Source of the DNA: Nannocystis pusilla
GTDB lineage: Bacteria > Myxococcota_A > Polyangia > Nannocystales > Nannocystaceae
Assembly (NCBI RefSeq): GCF_020073745.1
Contig: NZ_JAIRAU010000027.1
Span: 266,001 to 330,000, forward strand
DNA length: 64,000 nucleotides
Direction: 5' to 3'
Of this stretch, positions 1 through 7,917 are shown piece after piece. The translations under genes and the position numbers were made by a program. The first letter of the stretch is position 1. The number at the start of each line of letters is the position of its first letter. The notes beneath the pieces are model-generated. The model did no database searches. It saw nothing but the letters and a program-made list of their open reading frames with translations, and was not told the origin of the DNA.

Positions 1-24
1 ATGCCCTCACGGTCAGTCCACGCT
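1..24. repeat. Edge of a 14-bp palindromic repeat array
   Basis: The window opens inside a unit of the 14-bp repeat family (ATGCCCTCAC, then GGTCAGTCCACGCT in register). The TCA of the second unit is the stop codon, on the minus strand, of the FG-GAP lipoprotein gene. The array probably continues to the left of the window. Confidence 0.6.
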
Positions 25-1284
25 GGCCGAGAAGAGCAGTCCCCCGGTGGCGATGCTGGTGCCGGCGAGGTCGCCGGTGCCGTCGGCCTTGAAGTCGGCG
101 ACGAAGAAGGAGTCGCCCTCCTGCAGCCCGCCGAACGAGATGCTGCGGACGGCCGCGAAGCCGCCGGCGCCGTCGCCGCGGCGGAAGGTGCTGAAGGCGT
201 TCGTGCCGGTGGTGATGATGTCGAGCCGGCCGTCGCCGTCGAGGTCGGCGAGGGCGAGGAGGCGGGCGTCGCAGTGGACGGGGTAGCGCACGGGGTCGAT
301 GAACTCGCCGCTGTCCCGCTGGAGGAACACGGCCGCCTCGCTGCTCTCGAACTCGGTGTTGGTGGCGACGCCGACGAGGTCGCCGAGGCCGTCGCCGTCG
401 AGATCGGCGACGGCGAACTCGTGGAACCACAGCTCGGCCGGCATGCCGGGGGCGGTGACGATCTGCTGGCCGCCGGCGTGGCGCACGATCCGGCCGCCGG
501 CGTCGTCGGTGAACACGAAGTCGTCGGACCGGCCGTCGGCGTCGAGCGCTGCGAGCACGTGGGTGGGAACCGGCCGGGCAATGACGGGACCGACGGTCTC
601 GGTGAACTCGCCGGTGCCGTCGCCGAGGAACACGAACAGGTTGTCGACGCCGGGCGCGGGAGGGGTGACGGCGACGATGTCGAGGTGGCCGTCGCCGTTC
701 CAGTCGGCGGCGTCGAGGGTGACCACGCTCTCCACGTTCTTGACCAGCCGGACCTCGGCGAGGCCGCCGGCGCCGTCGAGCAGCAAGGCGCGGATCAGCC
801 GGCCCTCGGTGAGGGTCCGGGTGGTGGCGACGACGTCGACGGCGCCGTCCTCGTCGAAGTCGCCGGCGGCGTGCAGCACCGGCGTGGTGGCGAGGGGATC
901 GGGCCACGCCTGCGAGGTGAAGAAATTCCCCACGTTGAACAGCTGCGGGGTGACCGAGTCGTTCGCCTGGGTGATCAGCATGTCGACGCCGAACCTGTCG
1001 TCGAGCGGGAGGACGATGCTGGACGTGATCGGCGACGGAGGGTCGACGCCGAGCGTGCCGACGAAGCAGAGCTCGCCGGGCTGGGAGACGCCGTCGTGAC
1101 ACGTGGTGGGCTCGAAGAGGTTGTCGACGATCTCGCACGAGCCGATCTCGCCGCCGAGGCCCCCGCCGCCGGGCCCGCCGTCGCCGATCGCGAGGCAGTC
1201 GCCGATGCACTGCTTGATGTCGAGGTTGCACGCCGGGAGCAGCGCGACGAGACAGACGAGGGCGAGGAGCGATGGGGTGCGCAT
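13..1284 (-). CDS. FG-GAP/VCBS repeat lipoprotein
   Basis: Predicted exported lipoprotein of 423 residues. The N terminus has a hydrophobic stretch ending in LLPAC, so Cys19 is the likely lipidated residue. From about residue 130 to the end there are at least five FG-GAP/VCBS-type calcium-binding repeats with D-x-D-G-D-G-x-x-D cores (DFDEDGAVD, DWNGDGHLD, DLDGDGLGD, DLDGDGRLD), which in this family form a beta-propeller. It lies 57 bp downstream of the sigma-factor fusion gene on the same strand and may be an output or surface partner of that cassette. The stop codon lies in a 14-bp repeat unit. No enzymatic function can be assigned. Confidence 0.85.
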   Translation of the reverse strand: MRTPSLLALVCLVALLPACNLDIKQCIGDCLAIGDGGPGGGGLGGEIGSCEIVDNLFEPTTCHDGVSQPGELCFVGTLGVDPPSPITSSIVLPLDDRFGVDMLITQANDSVTPQLFNVGNFFTSQAWPDPLATTPVLHAAGDFDEDGAVDVVATTRTLTEGRLIRALLLDGAGGLAEVRLVKNVESVVTLDAADWNGDGHLDIVAVTPPAPGVDNLFVFLGDGTGEFTETVGPVIARPVPTHVLAALDADGRSDDFVFTDDAGGRIVRHAGGQQIVTAPGMPAELWFHEFAVADLDGDGLGDLVGVATNTEFESSEAAVFLQRDSGEFIDPVRYPVHCDARLLALADLDGDGRLDIITTGTNAFSTFRRGDGAGGFAAVRSISFGGLQEGDSFFVADFKADGTGDLAGTSIATGGLLFSASVD

Positions 1285-1341
1285 GGGGACCTTCAGCGAG
1301 TGAGTGCCGCGCGGGTCCGGGTTCCGTTCGCCGATCTCGGC

Positions 1342-2547
1342 TCACTCCCGGCAGAGCGCGTCGACCCGGACGGCGAGGGCGGAGGTCGGCCAGCGGGCGA
1401 CGAAGGCGTCGGCGTCGCGGCGGGCGCGGGCGTGCTGGCCGAGCCGGCAGCGCGCCTCGATGCCGGCGGCGGCGGCCTCCTGCGCGAACACGCCGGCGGG
1501 GAAGCGCTGCTGGTGACGCGCGGCCAGCTCGAGCGCGGCGCGATCGTCCTCGGCGAGGAGAGCGGCGCGGATCGACTCGACGAGCGCGAGCTCGGCGGCC
1601 AGCGAGGGCTCGTCGGCGGCGGGGCGCGGGGCGTGGCGTCGCGGCGGCGGCGCGGTTGCGGGCGCGGGAGCGGCTGGAGACACGGACGCGTCGGCGATGA
1701 CGATCGGCGCCGGGGTGACCGCGGGCGTGGGCTCGTGGGCGGCAGCGTCGACGACGGGCGGCGCGGGCTCGGGCGGCGGCGCGGCGCGGCCGGCCACCAA
1801 CACCGTCGCCAGGCCGAGGCCGACCAGCGAGAGGCCGGCCACGGCGTTGCTGCCGGCGACGGCGCCGATCGTGCTAGCGACGGGTTCGATCGACCATGTG
1901 TACAGGGACATGTCTGCAAGGACAGTCGGGTCGCGCGGCGGGCCGAGGCGCCACGGCGCGGGCCACGGCGGGCTGGTGACGACCAGCGCGGCGAGCACCT
2001 GGGCGCCGCGGCGGGGCCGATGGCGGCTGTCGCGGGCATCGAGGCGGCGGACCATGCGGTCGAGCTCGCGGCGAGCGGCCCGCAGGCGCGAGTAGACGGT
2101 GTTGAGGTTGACGCCCAGCTCGGCGGCGATCTCGGGGGCCTGCCACTGCTCGAGCTCGGTCATGACGAAGACGACGGCCTGGTCGCGGTCGAGGCCGTCG
2201 AGGAAGCTCTGGAGGATCGCCGCGGCCTCGGCCTGCTCGATGGGCATCTCGGCGGGCGCCGCGGCGACCTCGACGTCGGACAGCGGGCAGCTGCGGGGCG
2301 CCTCGCGGGCGGCGCTGCGGCGGTAGCGGCTGGCGATCCGGCGCGCGATCTCGAACAGCCAGGTGCGCAGCGCGGCCCGACCGGCGAACTCGGGGAGGCG
2401 GCGGTAGACGACCAGGAAGGCGTCCTGGACGGCGTCGTCGACCCGGGCCGGATCGACGCCGAGCGACCGCACGGTGCGCCAGACGAACCCGTAGTGGGTC
2501 CGATAGACGGCGGCGAAGTCGAGGGAGCCGGGCGGAGGGAGCTGCAC
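1342..2547 (-). CDS. ECF sigma factor fused to a transmembrane/helical regulatory domain
   Basis: The 401-residue protein starts at GTG. Residues about 11-78 match ECF sigma region 2 (DDAVQDAFLVVYRRLPEF, then RTWLFEIARRIASRYRR) and 107-165 match region 4 (APEIAAELGVNLNTVYSRLR). The chain then continues in frame through a Pro/Ala-rich stretch with a hydrophobic segment at about 232-253, a low-complexity linker, and a C-terminal helical region (312-401). That tail resembles the separate membrane protein encoded at 28757-29479 (shared RFP-x-G, IEARC-x-x-GQ, ALC). An ECF factor tethered to the membrane through its own C terminus is unusual. A 14-bp repeat pair encodes residues around 207-216, just before the membrane segment. 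The gene lies 21 bp after the preceding gene. The sigma part is secure; tethering is inferred. Confidence 0.85.
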   Translation of the reverse strand: MQLPPPGSLDFAAVYRTHYGFVWRTVRSLGVDPARVDDAVQDAFLVVYRRLPEFAGRAALRTWLFEIARRIASRYRRSAAREAPRSCPLSDVEVAAAPAEMPIEQAEAAAILQSFLDGLDRDQAVVFVMTELEQWQAPEIAAELGVNLNTVYSRLRAARRELDRMVRRLDARDSRHRPRRGAQVLAALVVTSPPWPAPWRLGPPRDPTVLADMSLYTWSIEPVASTIGAVAGSNAVAGLSLVGLGLATVLVAGRAAPPPEPAPPVVDAAAHEPTPAVTPAPIVIADASVSPAAPAPATAPPPRRHAPRPAADEPSLAAELALVESIRAALLAEDDRAALELAARHQQRFPAGVFAQEAAAAGIEARCRLGQHARARRDADAFVARWPTSALAVRVDALCRE

Positions 2548-2568
2548 GATCGGGTCTGTCTCCGCGGG

Positions 2569-3735
2569 TCAGCGGTTCCGTGGGCCGAATTGCAGGTCCA
2601 CGCCGAAAGTCGCGCGCACGCCCGCGCGGCCGCTCTGGAACACCTCCTGGTCGGCGCCGACGGTGAAGATCGGGCGGCCGAGGGCGAGGACGCCGTCGAC
2701 GCCGAACCACAGGCCGACCGGGCCGGAGAGCTGCCAGCGCACGGCCGGGCCGAGGAAGAGGCCGAGCCAGGGGGCCCACCGCGGGTTCGGGACGGCGACC
2801 TGCAGGCCGACGCCCTGGATCGCGCCGGCCTCGCCGCCGACGCACAGGGCGAGCAGGACGGCCGGGCGCGGGCGCAGGAGCGGGCAGATCCGCAGGGCGC
2901 CGACGAGGCGGTCGAAGCGGCCGCCGGCGACGTTGTCCTGGGCCGGCAAGATCCGCAGCGGGACGCCGATGAGGCCGGCCTCCAGGCGCACGCGCGGGAG
3001 CGTGACGCCGGCGAACAGGCCGGCGTGGCCGCCGAACCCGGGCAGGACGCCGTAGTCGAAGCCGCCGTCGACGCGCACGTGGGCGACCAGCGGGGGCACA
3101 GGGGCGTCGCCCGGCGGCTCGCGCGGGCGCAGGGCGACGAACTCGGCTGTCTCTTCGGCCATATTGACAGGCGGCGGCGCCGCGGCGGCCGGCGGCAGGG
3201 GGCCGAGCGGCTGGAGGAGCGGGGCCGTGGCTGTCCCCGGGGACAGGTCGAGCGGAGGCTCCGCGGCTGGCCGTTCGGACAGGTCGGGTGCGGCCGGGCC
3301 GGGCCGGGCGGTGGCTGTCCGATCGGCCAGGTCGGGCGGCGCGGGGGGCAGGGGCGGCGGCTCGGGCGGGGGGACGACGGCGGCCGGCGGGTCGAGGCCG
3401 CGGCTGACGGCCAGCGGGTCGAGGTGGACGGCGAGCACCAGGGCGGTCGCGCGCGCGAGGACCTGGCAGCTCTCGGCCTGGACGGTGCGGCGGAATTCCC
3501 CGCGCGTGGTCTGCAGCTCGAGCCGCAGCTCCCATCGGGGGCCCTCGCGGGTGACGCCGGCGCGGGCGACGGCCCGCTCGGGCTCGGCGTCGGTGGGCGG
3601 CCGGCGCAGCAGTCCGTTCACCATCTCCAGGACGGCGGCCTGGTCGGGGCAGCCGGCCGGGACCTGCCAGGTCAGGTCGATCGGCGGCGCGGCAGGTCCG
3701 ACCGCCACGAGCAGGAGAAGGGCGATTACCGGCAC
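2569..3735 (-). CDS. Secreted, probable beta-barrel protein of the sigma cassette
   Basis: A 388-residue protein with an N-terminal signal-like segment (MPVIALLLLVAVGPAAP, GTG start), a globular part with the motif PAGCPDQAAVLEM and a second conserved Cys near residue 90, a Pro/Ala-rich linker at about 120-185, and a C-terminal region of alternating hydrophobic, Gly-rich strands ending in FGVDLQFGP, as in outer-membrane barrels. It is a clear paralogue of the protein at 30047-31114: same GCP motif, same R-x-ELRL and DPL signatures, same V-R-V-D-G-G barrel start. In both copies it immediately precedes an ECF sigma gene. Three 14-bp repeat pairs lie in the linker, encoding DLSPGTA, DLSERPA and DLADRTA. 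The family is not recognised; an envelope role is inferred. Confidence 0.75.
   Translation of the reverse strand: MPVIALLLLVAVGPAAPPIDLTWQVPAGCPDQAAVLEMVNGLLRRPPTDAEPERAVARAGVTREGPRWELRLELQTTRGEFRRTVQAESCQVLARATALVLAVHLDPLAVSRGLDPPAAVVPPPEPPPLPPAPPDLADRTATARPGPAAPDLSERPAAEPPLDLSPGTATAPLLQPLGPLPPAAAAPPPVNMAEETAEFVALRPREPPGDAPVPPLVAHVRVDGGFDYGVLPGFGGHAGLFAGVTLPRVRLEAGLIGVPLRILPAQDNVAGGRFDRLVGALRICPLLRPRPAVLLALCVGGEAGAIQGVGLQVAVPNPRWAPWLGLFLGPAVRWQLSGPVGLWFGVDGVLALGRPIFTVGADQEVFQSGRAGVRATFGVDLQFGPRNR
3226..3343. repeat. Three 14-bp repeat pairs inside coding sequence
   Basis: Three copies of the paired form lie about 40 bp apart: TGTCCCCGGGGACAGGT, TGGCCGTTCGGACAGGT and TGTCCGATCGGCCAGGT. Each has a 17-bp core with the same spacing as the intergenic arrays. 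All three are in the linker-coding part of the secreted barrel gene and keep the reading frame, giving a repeated D-L-(S/A)-(P/E/D)-(G/R)-(T/P)-A peptide. Confidence 0.75.
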
Positions 3736-4132
3736 GACGGAGAGGAACGGGCGGAGGGCGGCGTCGGCTGAATGTGACCGGGGCCGTGTGAGGCGTCAAC
3801 TCCGCAGGCCGCGCGCCGAGGCTGGCGGAAAGGCCAGGTCGCGTGGCCGGGCCATCCCTGTCGACCACCCCGAGCGCGGGCGAGTCGGCGTGTCGCTCGC
3901 GCGAGCTCCTCGACCAGGCGCTGCGTCTCGGCGTCCGAACGGGGGCCGATGTGAAGGGGTGTCGTGAACGCGCGCGGGTCGGCGAAGTCGCGCGGCGACA
4001 GGGCGGCGGACCGGTGCCTGCCGGAGACGAGGCCAGGAGCGAGGGCGTGCCGCGGCGACGCGGCTACCGCAGTGGCAGAGTGACAGCGGTGCAGCAGGAC
4101 GAGAGCGGCGCGAGCGAATGAAGTGGTGCGGT
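3736..4132. other. Intergenic region, possible gene remnant
   Basis: No convincing gene. On the minus strand, around 3880-4030, a reading frame with a strongly G/C-biased third position would encode a short charged stretch (including SDAETQRLVEELARATRRL). It has no credible start: the only upstream ATG lies in the repeat array. It could be a decayed gene end or chance. Otherwise the stretch holds the upstream region of the secreted barrel gene. Confidence 0.3.
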
Positions 4133-4202
4133 GGACATGTCGCAAGAGACATGCATAAAAGAGCATGTCGTTTGTGGCATGGCCCTCGGGTCATGTGTAA
4201 GG
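4133..4202. repeat. 14-bp repeat array, five units
   Basis: Five in-register 14-bp units: GGACATGTCGCAAG, AGACATGCATAAAA, GAGCATGTCGTTTG, TGGCATGGCCCTCG and GGTCATGTGTAAGG. CATG is fixed at the same place in every unit. The array ends 10 bp from the stop codon of the substrate-binding lipoprotein gene. Confidence 0.85.
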
Positions 4203-4211
4203 AGCGGCGCG

Positions 4212-5204
4212 CTACTCGCTCGGCTTGACGAGGTCGAGCCGGTAGGCGGCGGCCGGATCGACGGCGTCGGGGCCGAGGAGGCCGAGCTCGACGAGTTGGT
4301 CGGCGAGGGCCTTCCAGCGCGCAGGGTCCATGGCGCCGGGCTTGGTGCCCTCGGGGGCGGCCAGCGGGGCGAGGGCGGTGGCGCCCTTCGCCAGGACCTC
4401 GGGGCTGAGCTCGGTGTTGCGGGCGCGGATCTCGGCGTTGGTGGCGCTCGGGTCGCGCAGGTACTGCTCCCAGCCGCGTACGGTCGCGGCGGCGACGCGG
4501 GCGGCGAGCTCGGGCCTGGAGGCGAGCAGCGACTCGGAGGTGACGAGGACGCTGGCGTACGGGTTGAAGCCGAGGTCGGCGAGGAGGATGCAGCGGACCT
4601 TGGCGCCCTGGGCCTCGGCGATGATCGGCTCGCTGAAGACGTAGGCCTGCTGGGCGGCCCGCGGGTCGAGCAGGAAGGGGGCGACGCTGCCGCTGTAGGG
4701 GACGATCTGCAGCGTCTCGGGCCACTGGTAGCGGGCGCGCAGGAAGGTGGCGCACGGCTCGCGCACGCTCATGTGCAAGCTGCCGCTCTTGAGGTCGGCG
4801 AGGTCGGTGATGCCCGAGGCCTCGTGGACCATGATGCAGCGCGGGCTCCTCTGCAGGCCGGCGACGAGGGCCACGACCGGGGCCCCCTGAGCGCGCGCGA
4901 GCAGGATCTCGGAGCCGTCGGCGACGCCGAAGTCGACGCGGCCGGCTGCGACCTGCGGCAATACCGGAGCCTCGGGCCGGCCGGACACGAGCTCGACGTC
5001 GAGGCCCTCCTCCTTGTAGTAGCCGTGCACGAGCGCGGCGAAGTAGCCGCCGTGCTCGACCTCGGGGAACCAGTTGAGGGCGATCCGCACCTTGGCCGGA
5101 TCTTGCTCGCGCGCGCAGGCGACGAGCAGGAGGCAGGCGACGACGAGGTGGACGAGGGCGCCGATGCGCTCGCGCGGCAGGAAGGATCGGGGCGGGGCGC
5201 GCAT
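4212..5204 (-). CDS. ABC importer substrate-binding lipoprotein, NMT1/THI5-like
   Basis: A 330-residue periplasmic solute-binding protein of the SsuA/TauA/ThiY (NMT1/THI5-like) superfamily. The signal segment ends in LLLVAC (Cys30), so it is a lipoprotein. The mature N terminus, IALNWFPEVEHGGYFAAL then GYYKEEGLDVEL, matches the THI5-type family, whose members bind thiamine-pyrimidine precursors, sulfonates or related small organics; the ligand here is not known. The ATG at 5204 is chosen because it directly precedes the signal peptide. The matching permease and ATPase genes lie 3.3-5 kb away on the same strand, separated by other genes, so transport of a shared substrate is an inference from family and proximity. 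Confidence 0.88.
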   Translation of the reverse strand: MRAPPRSFLPRERIGALVHLVVACLLLVACAREQDPAKVRIALNWFPEVEHGGYFAALVHGYYKEEGLDVELVSGRPEAPVLPQVAAGRVDFGVADGSEILLARAQGAPVVALVAGLQRSPRCIMVHEASGITDLADLKSGSLHMSVREPCATFLRARYQWPETLQIVPYSGSVAPFLLDPRAAQQAYVFSEPIIAEAQGAKVRCILLADLGFNPYASVLVTSESLLASRPELAARVAAATVRGWEQYLRDPSATNAEIRARNTELSPEVLAKGATALAPLAAPEGTKPGAMDPARWKALADQLVELGLLGPDAVDPAAAYRLDLVKPSE

Positions 5205-5280
5205 GCCGGGAGCGTACAACGGAGCGCCGCGGACACACCAGCGGGCTGCGCCGCGGCGGCCGATCCGCGAAGGTATGCCG

Positions 5281-5322
5281 GGACATGTCGGAATGGACAT
5301 GTTCCGATGCGCATGTGAGGCG
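5281..5322. repeat. 14-bp repeat array, three units
   Basis: GGACATGTCGGAAT, GGACATGTTCCGAT and GCGCATGTGAGGCG in exact 14-bp register, between the aldo/keto reductase stop codon and the start of the binding-protein gene. Confidence 0.8.
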
Positions 5323-5353
5323 GGTCGCTGCGGGCGAGCACGGCGGGGGCGAA

Positions 5354-6403
5354 TCAGGCGACGGGGATCACCGGCCTGTCGAGCCGCTCGAGCTGGCCGC
5401 CGGCGATCCGCGCCCGGCTGCTCACGACCTGGTCGTGCGGGGTGCCGAGGGAGATCGCGCTGGCCTCGTCGAGGCGGGCCAGCTGGGCCGGCGAGAGGGT
5501 GAGCTCGAGCGCGGCGAGGGCGGCGTCGAGGTGCTCGCGGGTGCGCGGGCCGAGGATCGGGACGAGGGCGGTGGTCGAGGCGGCGCCGCGGGCCAGCGAC
5601 CACGCGAGGGCGATCTGGATCGGGGCGACGCCCGCCTCGGCGGCGACGGCGACGACGGCGTCGAGGATGGCGGTCTCGCGCGCGGTCTTCTCGGTGTGGA
5701 CGAGCATGCCGAGGCCGGTGAGCCGACCTTCGTCGCTGGTGCGGTACTTGCCGGTGAGGAAGCCGCCGCCGAGCGGAGACCACAGCGCGGCGCCGAGGCC
5801 GAGCGCCTCGGCCATCGGCAACAGCTCGCGCTCGCCGGTGCGCTCGACCAGGCTGTGCTCGATCTGGATGCCGGCGAGCGGGGTCCAGCCGCGCAGCTCG
5901 GCGATCGCGTCGGCCCGCGCGACCCGCCAGGCGGGGAAGTTCGACAGGCCGCCGTACAGGATCTTGCCGGCGCGCGCGAGGTCGTCGAGGCCGCGCACGA
6001 TCTCGTCGATCGGGGTGACGTCGTCGGGGAAGTGGACCCAGTAGAGCTCGAGCCGGTCGGTCTTGAGCCGGCGCAGGCTGGCCTCGAGCGACTGGATCAT
6101 CGCCTTGCGGCTGTTGCCGGTGTGCGACAGGCCGCCGGTGGTGCCGAGGGTGTACTTGCTGGCGACGACGAAGCGGTCGCGGTCGGCCGCCAGGAACTCG
6201 CCCAGCAGCTCCTCCGACTGGCCGACCTGATAGGTGTCGGCGGTGTCGATGAAATTGCCGCCCGCCTCGGCGTAGGCGTCGAAGATCCGCCGGGCCTCGG
6301 CCGGCTCGGTGCCGTGCCCCCAGCGGGTGCCGAAGTTGCCCGTGCCGAGGGCGAGCTGAGAGACGCGCAAACCACTGCGACGACCGAATGTCCTGTACCG
6401 CAT
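5354..6403 (-). CDS. Aldo/keto reductase
   Basis: A 349-residue NADP(H)-dependent oxidoreductase of the aldo/keto reductase superfamily, (beta/alpha)8 barrel. It begins MRYRTFGRRSGLRVSQLALG, typical of the YajO/Gfo-type bacterial group, and shows the catalytic Asp/Tyr/Lys/His set in context: NFIDTADTYQ, VVASKYTLG, LELYWVHFPD. The cofactor-binding end carries SPLGGGFLTGKY and ILGPRTREHLDAAL. The ATG at 6403 is preceded at good spacing by AGGAG and by a recognisable promoter, which excludes longer upstream starts. It is divergent from the MFS/HxlR operon, so the three genes may answer to a common signal. Natural substrate unknown; an aldehyde or ketone is expected for the family. Confidence 0.92.
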   Translation of the reverse strand: MRYRTFGRRSGLRVSQLALGTGNFGTRWGHGTEPAEARRIFDAYAEAGGNFIDTADTYQVGQSEELLGEFLAADRDRFVVASKYTLGTTGGLSHTGNSRKAMIQSLEASLRRLKTDRLELYWVHFPDDVTPIDEIVRGLDDLARAGKILYGGLSNFPAWRVARADAIAELRGWTPLAGIQIEHSLVERTGERELLPMAEALGLGAALWSPLGGGFLTGKYRTSDEGRLTGLGMLVHTEKTARETAILDAVVAVAAEAGVAPIQIALAWSLARGAASTTALVPILGPRTREHLDAALAALELTLSPAQLARLDEASAISLGTPHDQVVSSRARIAGGQLERLDRPVIPVA

Positions 6404-6425
6404 CGTGTGCTCCTGGATGGGTTTC

Positions 6426-6454
6426 AGATTATGTCTGTCATATGAGATCAGCAA
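6426..6454 (-). promoter_or_regulatory. Sigma70-type promoter of the aldo/keto reductase gene
   Basis: Read on the minus strand, TTGCTG is followed after exactly 17 bp by TAATCT, and the -10 ends 22 bp before the ATG, with AGGAG in between. The block is strikingly AT-rich for this genome. It is one of the few places in the window where a housekeeping-type promoter can be read by eye. Confidence 0.6.
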
Positions 6455-6529
6455 GAAGCGAGCACGTGAGTTCGGTTGCGTCGCGGTGAGCGTAATCGCT
6501 CGGCTTCGGCTTGCGGGCGGACAATCATA

Positions 6530-6546
6530 CGTTCAATCATTGAACG
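6530..6546. promoter_or_regulatory. Perfect 17-bp inverted repeat, likely operator of the MFS gene
   Basis: CGTTCAATCATTGAACG has 8-bp arms around one central base and ends one base before the ATG of the MFS gene. There is no ribosome-binding sequence between it and the start, so the mRNA may be leaderless and the palindrome would lie at or next to the transcription start, a usual repressor position. The HxlR-type regulator encoded directly after the MFS gene is the obvious candidate; this is inferred. Confidence 0.6.
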
Positions 6547-6547
6547 C

Positions 6548-7909
6548 ATGGAGATTCGACTGTCGCCTCTGCTGGTCGCGAGCCTGGCCGTGTTCGCGGT
6601 GTTCCTCGACACGACGGTGCTGTTCGTGGCGTTCCCGTCGATCACGGCGACGTTCCCGACGGTGCCGGCGGCCGAGCTGTCGTGGGTGCTGAACGCGTAC
6701 ACGATCGTGTTCGCGGCGGCGCTGGTGCCGTTCGGGAGGCTGGCCGACCGCTGGGGTCACCGGGCGATGTTCCTCGCCGGCTCGCTCGGGTTCACGGCGG
6801 CGTCGCTGCTGTGCGCCGCGGCGCCGACGCCGTGGTCGCTGGTGGCGGCGCGCGTGCTGCAAGCGGCCGGCGGCGCGGCGCTGGTGCCGTCGTCGCTGGC
6901 GCTGGTGATGCGGGCGACGCCGCGCGAGCGCTGGCCGGTGGCGCTGGCGGTGTGGGGCGCGACGGGGGCAGTGGCGGGCGCGGTCGGGCCGACGCTCGGC
7001 GCGGCGCTCATCGAGGCGCTCGGCTGGCGCTGGGTGTTCGTCATCAACCTGCCGGTCGGGGTGTTCACGCTGCTGCTCGGGCGGCGCCGGCTCAGCGAGT
7101 CGCGCGACCCGGGCAGCGTGATGCCGGCGCCGCTCGGGGTGCTGCTGCTGGTGATCGGCGCGGTGCTGGTGACGCTGGCGCTGGTGCTCGGCGAGGCGTG
7201 GGGCTGGACGTCGAGGAACACGCTGGGATCGCTGGCCGCAGGGGCGGCGGTGCTGGCGATGTTCGTGATCCATCAGGGCCGCACGCGGGCGGCGACGATC
7301 GACCTGTCGCTGTTCGCGTCGAGCAACTTCCGCTGGGCCAACGCGGCGGCGGTGATGTTCGGGGCGGCGTTCACGGCGATGTTCCTGGCGAGCGTCCTGT
7401 TCCTCACCTCGGTGTGGCGGTGGTCGATCCTCGCGGCGGGCTTCGGGGTCGCGCCCGGGCCGCTGCTGGTGGCCGTGCTGGCGCCGCGGTTCGGACGGCT
7501 GGCGGCGCGGATCGGTCAGCGCCCGCTGCTCGTGACGGGCGGGCTGCTGTTCGCGCTCGGGGGGCTGTGGCGGCTGTGGCTGCTCGGCGCGGAGGTCGAC
7601 TACGTGCGCGATTACCTGCCGTCGATGCTGCTGACGGGGACCGGGGTGGCGCTGTGCCTGCCGCAGCAGGCGAGCGTGGTCGGGCAGGCGCTGCCGCCGA
7701 ACCGCCTCGGCGTGGGCAACGCGGTCCACCAGGCGCTGCGCCAGTTCGGCGGCACGCTCGGGGTGGCGCTGGCGATCGGGCTCACGGCCGGGGCGAGCGG
7801 GCCGCCGGCCCTGGCGAGCTTCGATCGGGTATGGTGGGTGATGGTGGTCGGCGGGCTGGCGACGGCGCTGTGCTCGCTGCCCCTTCGGACAGGTCCGGCG
7901 CGAGGCTGA
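6548..7909 (+). CDS. MFS drug/metabolite exporter, DHA2-like
   Basis: A 453-residue integral inner-membrane protein with many hydrophobic segments, consistent with the 14-helix DHA2 (EmrB/QacA) branch of the major facilitator superfamily. It has motif A (GRLADRWGHRAMF) in loop 2-3 and the antiporter motif C region (GAVAGAVGPTLGAALIE). Such proteins export drugs or metabolites against protons. The ATG at 6548 begins the first membrane segment; an upstream TTG would add 24 polar residues and run through the palindrome. The HxlR regulator gene follows after 8 bp, so the two are probably cotranscribed. The last codons overlap a unit of the 14-bp repeat family. Confidence 0.9.
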   Translation: MEIRLSPLLVASLAVFAVFLDTTVLFVAFPSITATFPTVPAAELSWVLNAYTIVFAAALVPFGRLADRWGHRAMFLAGSLGFTAASLLCAAAPTPWSLVAARVLQAAGGAALVPSSLALVMRATPRERWPVALAVWGATGAVAGAVGPTLGAALIEALGWRWVFVINLPVGVFTLLLGRRRLSESRDPGSVMPAPLGVLLLVIGAVLVTLALVLGEAWGWTSRNTLGSLAAGAAVLAMFVIHQGRTRAATIDLSLFASSNFRWANAAAVMFGAAFTAMFLASVLFLTSVWRWSILAAGFGVAPGPLLVAVLAPRFGRLAARIGQRPLLVTGGLLFALGGLWRLWLLGAEVDYVRDYLPSMLLTGTGVALCLPQQASVVGQALPPNRLGVGNAVHQALRQFGGTLGVALAIGLTAGASGPPALASFDRVWWVMVVGGLATALCSLPLRTGPARG

Positions 7910-7917
7910 GGCAGATC

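Noticed and set aside
1..3771. A 1256-codon open frame on the plus strand across the left end, and other very long open frames (for example 6682-8373, 24000-26480, 37880-41044, 30075-33653 minus)
   Set aside because: They are antisense or shifted shadows of real genes in G/C-rich DNA, rich in Gly, Ala, Arg and Glu with no domain motifs or normal starts; the opposite or alternative frames encode recognisable families.
3880..4030. A minus-strand gene of about 146 codons
   Set aside because: Its only start lies in the repeat array and the encoded sequence is mostly low-complexity; kept only as a possible remnant.
4133..4202. CRISPR array
   Set aside because: Units are 14 bp with no unique spacers of 25-40 bp, and there are no cas genes.
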